Made by a program: the position numbers and the translations under genes
Shown: one piece after another, positions 22,699 through 34,918 of the stretch
How positions within the stretch are numbered: position 1 is the first letter of the stretch
Layout: every line of letters begins with the position of its first letter
Assembly (NCBI RefSeq): GCF_947179165.1
Contig: NC_077238.1
Location: 37,933,793-37,997,792, forward strand
Origin: Solanum dulcamara
Taxonomy: Eukaryota; Streptophyta; Magnoliopsida; Solanales; Solanaceae
Reading direction: 5' to 3'
Length of the DNA stretch: 64,000 nucleotides
Notes under the pieces: model-generated
The model's input: only the letters and a program-made list of their open reading frames with translations
Database searches by the model: none
What the model was told of the DNA's origin: nothing

Positions 22699-24687
22699 TG
22701 TAACACCCCTCAAAATTCTCACAATTGGCTTAAGAAATGCCTTGGGAATAGGCCGCTCATGTAATGCGTTATCCTTAATATATTTGGAAAATCCAAGTTC
22801 AAAATATCGATCAGGGATCAAAACCTGTGGAAAACTGGTCTCGGTTAAGTTTTAGGACCCGTATATTGGAAGATAGATTTTTGAAGAAATTCACGAAATA
22901 GTAGGATCCACGAAAGGTCCGCGTCGCAAACCTGGGAGAGTTTTCTGGCCGAGTTGAGTTTTTTTAAGGGCGTTTTAGACCTTTTCCAAATTATTAGTCA
23001 ATGAAACTAGACTCTTTTAGGGCCTAATCCGACTCTATAAATTCACATAAACCCCTAATTATATTTATTCTTCTACATTTCATCGATTAAATATTTCTCT
23101 CTCTATAAAAAAGGCTCTCAAGGATTTCCATTGAAGAATTCAAGTAATCTACTCAATTTCTCCATTAAACTCTCAAGTTCTTCCATTATTTGGTGTTCTC
23201 ACTTAAGCTATGTGGGTATTTATTCATGGATCCTTTCATTCATGAATTCCAATTGTTTTTCTCGAGGTTTTTTATCAAACTAAAGTATGGTATTTTATGG
23301 TGTTTTATGATCTCTATTCCTATTGCATGAATAATGATTTAAAGTATGATCATGAGTCTATTTTGATATAAATTGATGGTTATTGCATTGAATTGAAGAG
23401 TTTTCCATAAATTCTCCATTTTTGATCTCTAGGGTTTATAATGTAAATTATGAGTATTTTGAATTATACTTCAAAAGAATATTATCTATATGAATTATGT
23501 ATGAGCTGATATAGAGTTTATGATCATGCATGTTTTCAAGTGAATTACATGATTTTCAAAGTCAATTGATTATGCAATTGAGTTTTTCTCTAAGTTCAAG
23601 GTATGAATTTCATGAAAGTTATGAAGTAAAGTGACTCAGGGCCCTATGTGGTGACCTAAGGCCTAACAATATGAATTATACAAATATGATTGTAATGATG
23701 AAAGCATAATTCTCACATTAGAAGTATTTTATGAAAATGAGCTACTCTATGATTTCAAATCTATGATCACGACTATGATATATGAAATTATGATCTTATG
23801 ATCTTTTGTTATGTATGTATTCTGTAGGATTTGACTTAGCACCGAGTGGACTTGATTTGGGGGCCATACCTAAAGCCTTAGTAGCAGCCTCATGTCCCAT
23901 AAACTACGTGCCACCATAGGTTGCCTTTATGGCCTACCTAGTGGATCCACAAATATCACATATCCATGATCAAGAGTCTACCTTGGAAAAGTAGCGTCCT
24001 CCGTCTCGATGTAGGTATCATCGGATTCCATGTTATAACTCTCATTATCTTATTGTCGGTTATGGTTCCTATTCCACATATATATGATCTCTTAAGTATG
24101 TTATGATTTTGAATTTATTCTTTTAAATTCTTTGGTCAATATGATTTTCTCATGACTTTACTTATTCCATCTTAACATGTGTTTTACTTGATCTTTGCAT
24201 TCCATGATTTATGTTTTATGTCACGCCCTCATACTTAGTACATTTCAACATACTAATGCATAATTTTTCCTACATTGTCTCATAATGTAGGGGTCGAGGT
24301 TGAAGATCCTAACCGTCCACGTAACTGGTAGGCATTCTCTATCCGACTGTGGTGAGTCCTCATTGACCGGGGACTAGTTTCAAGCTACTTACTTTTTTTT
24401 TCAAAAAACTTTTTCTTACATTGTATACTGAGGGTGAGCTAGGGAGATGAATAACCCCCCCCCCCACACCCATACTCATGATTAGAGGCATCTAGTTGGA
24501 CATATAATCGAGTCTATGTTGTCATAAGACAATTTTAAATTTCTATTCATGTTTTAAACTCTCTTATGATGTTTTCGCTTTTATATTTTACCTTATGTAT
24601 GGTTATGATATGTACAAGAGGCTAGGTTGGAGCCCTTCGAGATTTCGATCGCCGTGTTACTACTAGGTCCTAGGTCTGGTCGTGACA
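22699..24687 (+). mobile_element. 3' LTR of element 1
   Basis: TGTAACACCCC to GGTCGTGACA, 1989 bp. It contains the palindromic cluster at 22905-22935 (ggtccgcgtcgcaaacct), the TATA box at 23036-23043 and a perfect hairpin at 24269-24291, 396 nt from the end. A run of 12 or so C residues near 24457 is not present in the 5' LTR. Confidence 0.93.
24269..24291 (+). promoter_or_regulatory. Conserved LTR hairpin, family A
   Basis: CCTACATT and AATGTAGG form a perfect 8-bp stem with a 7-nt loop (gtctcat). The same structure occurs at 17272, 36590 and 49646 (plus) and 27902 (minus), always 395-396 nt from the LTR 3' end. It lies upstream of the gggttgaggttgaagatc phrase. No function is known to me. 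Confidence 0.65.
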
Positions 24688-25204
24688 TAAACATCATTCA
24701 TTAAACTTTCATTCAAATAATTTGAAAATCATGATCATAACTTCTAAATAATTCTTGAAACTAGCATATAACATCTATCTTTGAAATTCATTTTGAAATA
24801 ATGCAATTTCATGTGAATTATGCATTATTAGGCTAATATCATTGAAATATATCATAAGTAAGAAGATCCAATACAAATCATGAAATTATGGCTTTTATAA
24901 GATTAAATCATAAGATATTTTGAGAAAAAAACTTTGGGATTTTATTGGTGAAAGGGCCCAAGGATGAATTCCCACATATCTTGACCTTTAGAAACCCTAA
25001 ATTAAAGAGAATTTATGTTTTTGGAAAAAGGCATAAATTCCCCCCTAAGGTTATACGAAAAAGTCAGTTATACACTTAAACTATCGTGGCAATCTATTAC
25101 ATACCGAAATTATATAAAAGTTAATCTATTACCCCCCCTATAATTGATGTGGCAAAAAAAGGAGCAGTGCGTCAGATTCTGTAAAGTAAAAAGAATTAGA
25201 AAAA

Positions 25205-25460
25205 AAATCACCTCACTACACATCCTTTCTTCTTCACGCGCACCCACCCTCTTATTCTTCAAACCCATCACCATTTACTCCCATTTGAATCTTGATTTGT
25301 TTTCTTTCAAAATCCATTAAAGTAAAAATATTTAACAAACAAAATTACCCCACCCCCACATCCTTTCTTCTTCACACCGACCTAGCCTCTTCTTCTTTAC
25401 AACCATCTCAATTTACTCTCTATTTTGACTCTTGATTTATTTTTTCTTTCAAAACTCATT
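25205..25460. repeat. Two-copy C/T-rich direct repeat in the MULE-like element
   Basis: Two units about 138 bp apart share acatcctttcttcttcac (starting at 25220 and 25358), a tttactc phrase and a cttgattt...tttctttcaaaa phrase. Boundaries approximate. Confidence 0.75.
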
Positions 25461-25530
25461 AAGAAGAAGAAGAATTCTTCTCCCCATTTTGGTGGAGAAG
25501 ACGATTGAGGTTTTGGGGTCGGGGGTCGGG

Positions 25531-26045
25531 TGGGTAGTTAATAATTAATTTGAAGTTAATTAGTATAAAGTATAGTTAATAAAAGAAATATTTATTAATA
25601 AAGAAAAAAAAGAAAAAAATATAAAAAATTGAATGGGTAGTTAATAATTAATTAGGATTTAATTAGTATAAAATATAATTAATAACAGAAAAATAAATTA
25701 ATAAATAAAAAATATATAAAAATATTGGATGGGTGGTTAACAATTGATGGCTAGTTAATAATTAATTTGGATTTAATTAGTATAAAATAAAGTTAATAAA
25801 AGAAAATTTAATTAATAAAGAAAAAAATATATATAAAAAATAGGATGAGTGTTTAACAACTAATTAGGAGCTAATTAGTATAAAATATAGTTAATAAAAA
25901 GAAAGTCAATTAATAAATAAATGAAAATAAAAAAATATAAAAAATCGAATAGATAGTTAATAATTAATTAGGAGTTAATTAGCATAAAATATTGTTAATA
26001 AAAATAAAGTTAACTAATAAAGAAAAGAAAAGAAACAAAAATATA
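25531..26045. repeat. A+T-rich minisatellite in the MULE-like element
   Basis: About five copies of a 100-115-bp unit. Each opens with a variant of gggtagttaataattaatt, continues with ttaattagtataaaatatag, and closes with an A-rich tract. Unit starts lie near 25531, 25634, 25750, 25845 and 25946. Copies differ by substitutions and small indels. Confidence 0.85.
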
Positions 26046-26936
26046 AAAAAATTATAATTTTTGATGTGGCGATGATGTGTTGATGATATGGAGATGATGT
26101 GGCGGCGCGTGACAGCGAATGTAGTATGCCACATACTATGAGAGTAGTGTCATAAGTTCAGGTGTGTAATAGTTTCACTTTTAGGTAGTTTAGGTGTATA
26201 ATAGGTCGCCATGATAGATTAAGTGTGTAGCTTACTTTTCGATACAACTTCGGAGGGGAATTTATGCCTTTTCCCTTTAAGTTTTACCTTGAAGAAATTC
26301 TTAGAATTCACTTGAGGAAGACTTGGAGAGCACGCTTTTAGAGACAAGATTTTGATTTAGGAAGTTAGGGTGAGAATGAGATGGTTAGGAGCTCTTAGGG
26401 TAGTTTAAAGGTTAGAATAAACACCCAAAAACCATCCACATTCACTAAAAAGAATATAGGAAAAGACCAAAATACCCCCAACCTAAATATAGAAAATCAG
26501 CTGGACAGGGAATCCCCCACGGTCCATGAAACTCACCACGGCCCATGGTGGTCGTCATGGTGCTTAACTTGGAATTAGGTCTGAAAGGCTCACGAACCAC
26601 GAGCCATACAACGGCCCATACTAAGGGTCGTGCCATGGAGGCTGACTGGGGTGCCCACACGGAGGCCACAACTACTTGTGGTTCAAACTACGCCCTGTGT
26701 TCTTCACGTGATCCTTACTCAAGATCCATGCTTACACTAGGCTTGACCACGAGGGATCTTCACGGCTAGTGGTCTCTTGCACGGCCAGTAAAGGGCTCCG
26801 TAAAGTCTATCTAGTGTCAAAAAGCTGAGATTTTCTAAGAAACTTCTTTTGAACCTTAATATTTGACTTTCAAACTTCTAGGCTCTTACACCGGTTCAGG
26901 CAGCCTTATAGATTACAGATAGTGGATAAATGGGTA

Positions 26937-29900
26937 TGTCACGACCCGAGCCTAGGGCCTAGATGTGACACGACAATCGGGAATTCAAAGGATACCAACC
27001 AAGCCATCTTAGCATACATCGTATAAATAAGGTAAATGAATATAAAGAAATAATAATAACAATAAACTCAACATAGAAGTCAAAGGAAAGTAAACTTAAT
27101 CAGAATATCCAAAATGGACTACATCAATTTTTCAACGTCAAAGTATACCTCTATACTAGACTATGATTGGGGCTTAGGACAATCTCCAAGATGACCCAAA
27201 TCATAAAAGAGAGTCAAGGTAACAATATTTCAAAAACATCATGTCCTCGATGAATGATGACTCACCAACTCTTGAGAACTAAACCAACTCTAGCCATGAA
27301 TGTAAGGAGCGTGAGTATCGTCTGTCCCTACATTATGAGACAATATAAAAAAATATGCGTTAGTATATAGAAGGTACTAAGTATATGTGGTATGCATGAA
27401 CAAGTAATAAAACATAAGAAATATGACATTGAATGCATAACCAATCATAAGTGAACATGAATAAAGCTTAAAAGTATTTAAAAGCATATGAAAACTTATG
27501 GTCAGTGTCACGACTCGACACAGGGTCTAGTCGTAACACGATGATCGAAACCATGAAGGGTTCCAACCAAGAATCGTGTACATATCATAAGCACACATAA
27601 GGTAAAATGTAAAAGCGGAAACATCATAAGATAGTCTAAAACATGAATAGAAATCTGAAAATGTCTTATGACAAAATAGACTCGAACATATCTCCAACTA
27701 GATGCTTCTAAACATGATTTTGGTTGGGGGATAAGACATGTCCCTATCTCACCCTCAATATACAATGTAAACAAAAGTATTTTGAAAAGAAAATAGTAAG
27801 AAGCTTGAAATTAGTCCCTGGTTAATAAGGACTTACCACAATACAGTCGGATAGAGAACGCCTACTAGTTACGTGGACGGTTAGGATCTTCAACCTCAAC
27901 CCCTATATTATTAGACAATGTAGGAAAAAGTATGCATTATTACATTGGAATGTACTAAGTATGAGGGTGTGACATGCAACATAAATCATGGAATGCAAAG
28001 GTCAAGTAAAACACATGATAAGATAGAATAATTAAAGTCATGAGAAAATTATATCGACCAAAGCATTTAAAAGCATCAATTCAAAATCATATCATACTTA
28101 ATAGATCATACATATGTGGAATAAGAACCATAATCGATAATAATACTATGCGAGCTATAACAAGGAATCCGATGAGACACACATCGAGAAGGAGGCAGCT
28201 ACTTTTCCAAGGTAGACTCCTGATTATGAACATGTGCTATTTGTAGATCCACTAGCTAGGCCATAAAGCAAACCTACGATGGCATATAATTTATGGGATA
28301 TGAGGTTGCTACTAGGTCTTTTGGTAGGGCCCCCACCTTATGTCCACTCGGTGCTAAGTCAGATCCCATGGAATACATACATAACATAAGATCATAATTT
28401 CATATATCATAATCATGATCATAGTTTTGAAATCATAGACTAGCTCATTATCATAACACACTTGTAATGTGAGAATTGTCCTTTCATCATTACAATCATA
28501 TTTGCATAATTCATATCGTGAGGCCTTAGGTCACCACATAGGTCCCTAAGTTACCTTACTTCATAATTTGCATGAAATTCATACCTTGAACTTAGAGAAA
28601 ACTCAATTGCATAATCAATTGACTTTGAAAATTATGTAATTCACTTGAATACATGCATGATCATAAACTTTATATCAGCTCATACATAATTGATATAGAT
28701 AACATCCTTTGGAAGTATAATTCAAAAATACTCATAATTTACTTCATGAACCCTAGAGATCAAAATTGAAGAATTCATGGAAAACTCTTCAATTCAATGT
28801 AATAACCATCAATTTATATCAAAATAGACTCATGATCACAATTTAAATCATAATTAATGCAATAGGGATAGAGATCATAAAACTCATAAAATACCATACT
28901 TTAGTTTGATAGAAAATCTTGAGAAATTGATTAGGATTGATGAATGAAAGAATCCAAGAATTAATACCCACATACCTTAAGTGAGAACACGAAATAATTG
29001 GAAGAACTTGAGAGTTTGATTGAGAAATTGAGTAGACTGCTTGAATTCTTTAATGGAAACCCTTAAGAGCCTTTTTGTAGAGAGAAATATTTGATAGAGT
29101 AGGTATTGATTTATGAATCCTTTTTTTTGTATAGAAGCATCATCATTAACTTTACAATGAAAATAATCATTAGAGTAGATCATTAACTTGGTGATTCATA
29201 AGAATCCATAAACCATGGTGATAATTGTCCTTATAACCATATTAAATCATAATTTGTGTGAGAATTATTCTTATCGCACCATAATAACATTATTAGATCA
29301 TTATTAATCATCGCTAGAAATTCTGTTATTCAATCATAAATCTCATCTCTTTTATAAAAGCTTTCTTTTGAAAATAATTGAACTTCATAATCATGATTCA
29401 TGTAAATCATCATTTAAAATAGTTTCATACATAGGCATTCATAATTCAAATTGAAATCATATAATTAATATAGAATCATGCTTATAATGATCATTAAAAA
29501 TAATTAAAAACGTAATTGAAATAGCCTAATGCAATTCATCAAAACTAGGGTTAGAAAACTAAGGAAATTTTAAGAGATACTTGGGGTAAATATTGCAAAA
29601 ACATCGGTGAAAGGAACCCATGGATCAATTCTCACATACCTTGGTGAATTAACTCAGAAATTGAAGAAGTAACAAATTGCTCTAGAAATCCTAGCTTGAA
29701 ATTTGAAAGAGAACCTTGAGAGAATTTCTTAGTCTTGCCTTAGAGAATTTAGGGGAATGATTTAGAATAGGAGGGGAATTTGAAGGTCTGGTTTTTTATA
29801 GGCTTTGAACATGACCATAAAAGTTTCTAGGTTCATTGAACTGATCTTGGGGAAAAGACCCTTATAGCCTTCATTAATTTTTAAACTTGACCCTACGAGT

Positions 29901-30409
29901 TGAGTTCTATGATTCGTCTTTATGTCTATGGGTCATAGACTTGAGTCGTACTACAGGTTTGACAAGACCCTTAGATTTAGGTCTCTGGTTCATATCTATG
30001 AGTCGTTGTTACGACTCAACAAAACTCTTATGATTTGTAGACCCAACTCATCCTGCAGGTCTACAAACCTACAAAAACATATATATCTGGAGTTTTGTTA
30101 CAAGTCAACATTATGACTCATCAATAGGACTACAACTCATCCTATTGAGTCATAGGACCCCTCTCGATTTTTGTCTTGAAAAAGTATAAGAGTTCAATCT
30201 ATGACTCATCCCTACAAATCGTAGAAATAGCTACGACTACCGTTCCTTAGATACTCCAAGCCGAGGGATCTATCCTTTTTTCGACTGAGAAATATATAGA
30301 ACCTATTAGATAGATTGAAATATAATAGAGGGACTCGTAAACTTGAGGTCAGTCAACATTTTCTTGAGTATTCCTTTTGATTAAAATTTTCGACTTTTGG
30401 GGTCTTACA
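26937..30409 (-). mobile_element. Solo LTR B with perfect target duplication
   Basis: Read on the plus strand it runs from TGTCACGACCC to GGGGTCTTACA. It is flanked by gggta at 26932-26936 and 30410-30414. It contains an inserted LTR fragment (27506-29128). The hairpin is at 27327-27349 (partly decayed), 390 nt from the LTR 3' end. A cluster of gactcata/gagtcgta palindromic phrases lies at 29880-30240. No polyprotein sequence is present, so this is a solo LTR. The insertion lies in a gypsy gag relic that resumes at 30410. Confidence 0.9.
27506..29096 (-). mobile_element. Family A LTR fragment inside solo LTR B
   Basis: Minus-strand copy of the LTR type found in element 1: it starts TGTCACGACTC and carries the hairpin at 27902-27924 (396 nt in). 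It aligns as far as gagagaaatatttgata (about 29096), then breaks off before the LTR 5' end. About 30 bp of filler (29097-29128) separates it from resumed B sequence. Its arrival coincides with loss of about 365 bp of B that is still present in the other copy (13295-13660). Confidence 0.8.
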
Positions 30410-30750
30410 GGGTACTACTGGTCAGAATATCTTGACTTTGGGTCAGTCTTCTTGGGGTAAGCTTTTGGGTACTTAGGTCATGGTGATTCAGGTTTGGCTG
30501 GGACATCGTAGGGATGTTCACTTAGAGGGTCGTGCTATGAGTGTGGTGTGAGAGACCACTTTGCCAATGAGTGCCTTAGGATAAACCATCGTAGCACCAG
30601 ATTCAGCAGGGTCTAGAGAGTCAGTAGATTCAAGCCCTCAGGCCCAGTACAGCATCCCAGAAAGGGTGCACAGGGTGGAAAAGCTGATTCTTAGGGTACT
30701 AAGGGTGGTCCGTAAGCAAGTCGGGTAGGCGGTAGAGGTGGACGCGGACA
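30410..30750 (+). pseudogene. gag zinc-knuckle relic hosting LTR B and element 2
   Basis: Fragment of a Ty3/gypsy-type gag. A textbook C-x2-C-x4-H-x4-C knuckle (C-Y-E-C-G-V-R-D-H-F-A-N-E-C) is encoded at 30533-30574, followed by basic and Gly/Arg-rich sequence (VGGRGGRGH, about 30725-30750). The relic is bounded by solo LTR B on the left and cut by element 2 at 30751. Its upstream part probably continues at 26891-26936. It is a different gag lineage from the MAPRRP-type gags elsewhere in the window, which have a C-A-K-C knuckle. Confidence 0.75.
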
Positions 30751-32936
30751 TGTTATGACCTAAACTAGGGCCTAGTTGTAACATGACAATTGAATCCCCG
30801 AAGAGCTCCAAACAAGCCTCTTGAAATATCGTAAACATACATAAGATAAAGTAAATGCGGAAATAACATAATATGAGATTAAATCATGAATCATAAAGAA
30901 TATAGGAATTGGCAACATAGACTCTAAAACATATGTCCAACAATGTATTTTCTACATAAGAAGGGCGATGCTAAGACATGTCCCTAGCTCACCCTCAAAA
31001 TAAATGTAACATCTCTTTGAAAGTAATAACCAACTCATAAATAGTCCCTGATAGATGAGGACTCACTCAAAATACTTTGCTGGATGAAGACTCCACTAGC
31101 CACGTATGATAGTAGCGTGATCCTCAACTCCTACTTTATGAGAGAATATAGGCAGCTATATGTGTTAGTATGTTTGAATGTACTAAGTATGAGGGCATGA
31201 CATACAATATAAATCATAAGATTTCATGATCAAATAACTTATATGATTAGAAGATGTTAGTAATGTCATGAGAGAACCATAATGATCAAAGCATTAAACA
31301 GGCGTAGTTGAAAATCTAAAAAGAACATAAAGAGCATATACATATATGGGATAGAACCATAACCGATAATGAGACCATGCGAGTTATAACATGGAATCCC
31401 GATGTTTCCCCATGCAATGGAAGAAAGGGGAATCTACTTGTCAATGTAAAGTCTACCCTGCTATGCGGGTCGTGTACATATGCTATATGTGCATCCTCTA
31501 GCTAGGACATAAAGGAAATCCTACAGTGGCACATACTGATGAGAGAAGAGACTTTATATAAGGACTGCGCAGGTCGAGCCCCCACCTAAAATCACCATTC
31601 ATGCTAAGTAAAATCACATAGAATACATAACATAGTGATCATAGTTAGCATATGTCATAAATTGTTCATAAATTTCATAATTCATAGAGTAGCTCATTTT
31701 TATGTCATACTTTCAATGTGAGTAGTAACCTTTAAACATTAAAATATCATACTTGCGTAATTCATGTCATTAGGTTCCTAGGTCACCACATTGGGCCCTA
31801 AGTCACCCTTTGTCATGACTATCGTAGAATTCATATCTTGAACATAGTTATAATTCATGATCATAATTCATACTTGAACTTAGAGTAAAACTCATATACA
31901 TAGTCAATTTGGATAAAAACTATGATAATACTTGAGATCATTGAACTTCATAATCATACTTCATAAAAGCATCAATAAAAATAGCTCCATACATGGGCAT
32001 TATTATTTCATCTTGAAATTATGCAATTAATGTAGAAACATACTTATAATGATTATTTATAATGATTAATAACATAATTGAAATAGACCAATGCCATTTA
32101 TCAAACAAGGGTTACAAATCCATTTGAAATTAATAATATTTTGAATGAAAACCTTGGGACTCCATAGGTGAAAGGTACCCATGGATTAATCCTTACATAC
32201 TTTGATTGAATTTGAACTTGGAATTGAAAAAGGAGACTTGTTCTTGAATAAACCCTAGCTAAATTTGATGAAGAAGGTGAACTCTTGAAGTAACCTTAAG
32301 AGAGAAGTCTTACAGTTGTTTAGGAATTAATGAGGGAAAAGAATAGGTTCATAAATCTTTAGAACAATTACGTAATAAATCTAGTCCCAAAAACGTCCAC
32401 ATTCATTAATAAAAGAATAGGGAAATGACAGGATTACTCTTGATTTAACTTGAACTGGGACTCACCACGGAGGACCCATCATGATTTATGATACTCATCA
32501 TGGCCCGTGGTGGTGTCCGTGATGCCAGACTTGGACTTGAAATCCTAAGATTGTAGGGGAAGAGTTTCCAAACTTCCTCCACAGAACCTTTCATGGTCCG
32601 TGATGTCATCATAGTCTATGAAGCATGGGCGTGGTGCAGACTTGAAGGACTACACGGCCCATGGTAGTAGGGCATGGTCCTTTTCATCAAATAATTTCTG
32701 AGGTCTCGAGGGGGGTCACCATGGAGGGCATTACGACATGTGGTCCTCACCATGGTCCTGGGCCCTTGTCGTGGTCCCTTCCTGAAAGTCTGAGTTTTAG
32801 AACCACCACGAGGCGTGGTGTGGACCACGGCCTGTGATGGCCTTCGTAGTCATAACCTAGTGCCAAAAACTACAGCTTTTAGTAATTTCATGTCTTGATC
32901 CTCATTTTCTGACTTTCCAAATTCTAGGTTCTTACA
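30751..32936 (-). mobile_element. 3' LTR of element 2
   Basis: 2186 bp; plus-strand reading TGTTATGACC to GGTTCTTACA. Hairpin at 31130-31152 (CCTACTTT/AATATAGG, one pair broken), 379 nt from the LTR end. The palindromic cluster at 32460-32850 (cacggcccatggtag, catggcccgtggtg) is of the same kind as family C. Confidence 0.88.
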
Positions 32937-32951
32937 ATATCTCCCCCTTGG
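32937..32951 (-). other. Polypurine tract of element 2
   Basis: On the minus strand CCAAGGGGGAGATAT directly precedes the LTR start TGTAAGAACC. It is nearly identical to the tract of element 1, which fits a shared lineage. Confidence 0.85.
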
Positions 32952-33208
32952 GAATATTCGTCATTGAATGGGACTCAAGCTAGCATGAATAGAATAGGAA
33001 AGGAACATAACAACCCAACATGAATGCAAAACATCTCAAAAATGAATAAAATATGAAATCCTTAATCTCACGCAAAAATATGACCTTACAACTCATTCAT
33101 GAATGCATAAGAAACCATGAAAGCAACTGAAATGCATGATTTGGGCTGGTTGGATATTGAAGGAACTAAAATACCTCAACTAGGCAGAAAAGGAGATAAA
33201 TAAGGATA

Positions 33209-34674
33209 TCATGATATCATATTGACTTCGACCCATGTAGCACCCTCAACTGCTTGATTCCTCCAAAACACTTTAATTGAGGCTATTTCTTTATTTCTCA
33301 ACTTCCTAAGTTGTCGTTCTATGATCTCAACCGAAACATCTTCATTAGAAAGTAACTCTTTAAGGTCAATGTTGTTTAATGGCACAATGGAACTAGGGTC
33401 ACTCACAAACTTCTTCAACAATGATACATGGAACACCGGATGCACTGACACCAAATCTGAACGCAAATCCAACTCATAAGCTACCTCGCCAATTTTCCTA
33501 AAAATCTGATTTGGGCCAACATAGCTGGGAATTAACTTCCTTTTCTTACCAAAATGCATCACACCCTTCATGGATGAAATTTTCAAGTAAACCCAATCAT
33601 TAACCTCAAATTGAAGTTCACTTCATCTCACATTCGAATAGGACTTTTGTCGGCTTTGGAGGTTTTTAATCTTTCTCTAATAAATCTAACCTTCTCCATA
33701 GCCTTAAATACAAATTCAGGTCCTATCAAAGAAACTTCACCTACTTCAAATCAATCGATAGGGGATCTACACCGCCTACCATACCATGCCTCAAATGGAG
33801 TCATTTCAATGCTTGAATGATAATTGTTACTATAAGAAAACTCTATTAATGGAAAATGATCATTCCAACTTCCCTTAAAATCAATCACGCATGCTCTCAA
33901 TATATCCTCTAATATTAAAATGGTATGCTCAGCCTAACCATCCATTTGTGGGTGAAAAGATATACCGAGCTTCACTTGGGTACCAAGACCCTGTTGGAAG
34001 GATCTACAAATTGAGATGTAAACTAAGTACTTCGATTGGAAATGATAGAAAATGATGACCATAAATATTAGCCAACTCTTGGATATACAATCTAGCATAG
34101 TCCTTAGTGGAATATGAGGTCTTAATTGGAAGAAAATGAGCCGACTTACTTATTCGGTCAATAATCATCCAAATGGAATCATGTATCCTACAGGTACGAG
34201 GCAAACCTATAATGAAGTCCATATTCAAGGCTTCCCACCCCAAGTAGGAATCTCAATGTCTTGAGCCAAACTTCCTAGTTTTTATGCTCAACTTTCAGTT
34301 GTAGACAATTAGGACAACTACAAATTCTGCAGTGTCCCTCTTCATGTCATTCCACTAATATATTTACCTCAAATATCAATATATTTTTGTGGAACTGGGA
34401 TGAATAGAATATCCCAAACTATGCGCATCAGACAATATCATATCTTTCAAGCTATCAACATTTGGTACACATAATCGGCCATCATAACGCAAAATACCAT
34501 ATTTTCTATAGGAGAAAGCCTCAATTGATTTTTCGACAACTTCTTTCTTCAATTCAACCAAAGCAGGATCACTATTATTCTTTGCATTTACATTCGCCAC
34601 AAGATATGATTCGGATCCATTTTGAACAATAACACCACCATATTTGGAATCAACAAATTGAACATCCAAATGGG
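33209..34674 (-). pseudogene. Integrase relic of element 2
   Basis: Minus strand. The zinc-binding part near 34376-34460 has SDAHSLGYSIHP. The core near 34004-34243 has LNMDFIIGLPRT with the first catalytic Asp, IDRISKSAHFLP and a decayed downstream part. The tail, an open frame of 125 codons at 33586-33209, contains [19 protein letters not shown] and the chromodomain-like [19 protein letters not shown] with GATW. Frame changes separate the three blocks. Same domain order as element 1. Confidence 0.88.
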
Positions 34675-34918
34675 CTAATCTATGCATATCCCAAACAAGC
34701 TCTTCTTCTCATCCTCAACATGAAAAACACATTTCATAGACAATCTACTAAGATTATTCCAAATTGCCTTACCCGGATGGTATAACACGCTCATGTCATA
34801 ATTTTTAAATAGTTTAAGCCATCTCCTTTGTCGAAGATTTAAGTCCTTTTGAGTGAACACATACTGTAAACTATTATGATTGATTAAAACATCCACATGA
34901 ACATCATACAAATAGTGT
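34675..34918 (-). pseudogene. RNase H relic of element 2, C-terminal part
   Basis: Encodes HYLYDVHVDVLINHNSLQYV and a LRQRRWLKLFKNYDMSVLYH segment, the RNase H end and its connection to integrase. The trace stops at the insertion point of element 3 (34919) and is completed at 50064-50289. The last residues upstream of the break (…FSLKL, then a decayed WRH) join across the target duplication. Confidence 0.85.

Larger units (their letters stand above)
15717..24687 (+). mobile_element. Element 1: Ty3/gypsy chromovirus-like retrotransposon, LTR family A
   Basis: The most complete retrotransposon in the window, about 9.0 kb: 5' LTR 15717-17690, leader, gag, protease, RT, RNase H, integrase with chromodomain-type tail, polypurine tract 22684-22698, 3' LTR 22699-24687. 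The TSD is decayed but recognisable: tgaag at 15712-15716 and taaac at 24688-24692. The intact counterpart site in unit 1 reads tgaac near 11789, so each side has changed once. The 5' terminus has lost its G (TTTAACACCC instead of TGTAACACCC). The LTRs differ at many positions and the frame is broken repeatedly, so this is an old, dead insertion. Confidence 0.95.
25021..26275. mobile_element. Non-autonomous MULE-like DNA transposon
   Basis: A 1255-bp element with long terminal inverted repeats: the left end ggaaaaaggcataaattccc matches the reverse complement of the right end, and similarity continues for about 120 bp. It is flanked by a 9-bp target duplication, tttatgttt (25012-25020) and tttaagttt (26276-26284), with one mismatch. 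The empty site is seen in the other duplication unit near 12110. Nine-base duplications with long terminal repeats are typical of Mutator-like elements. No transposase is encoded; the interior is two kinds of tandem repeat. Confidence 0.85.
24688..26890 (-). mobile_element. LTR delta, second copy (right part)
   Basis: Continues the delta LTR after element 1. It aligns with 11790-12683 once the MULE-like insertion (25021-26275) is removed, including the palindromic cluster at 26510-26810 (cacggcccatggtgg, accacgagcc) and the 5' terminus ...ggctcttaca at 26890. Confidence 0.75.
13822..29297. repeat. Segmental tandem duplication, unit 2, split by later insertions
   Basis: Homologous to 9899-13821 once four later events are removed: element 1 (15717-24687), the MULE-like element (25021-26275), an LTR fragment (27506-29128) and a deletion of about 365 bp at that fragment. 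The remaining length agrees with unit 1 to within about 60 bp. The end is placed where the B LTR passes the position at which unit 1 breaks (ttaga, 29293-29297). Confidence 0.8.

Noticed and set aside
24452..24466. Long C run in the 3' LTR of element 1
   Set aside because: Probably polymerase slippage or a sequencing effect; the partner LTR has an ordinary C-rich stretch. Not evidence of function.
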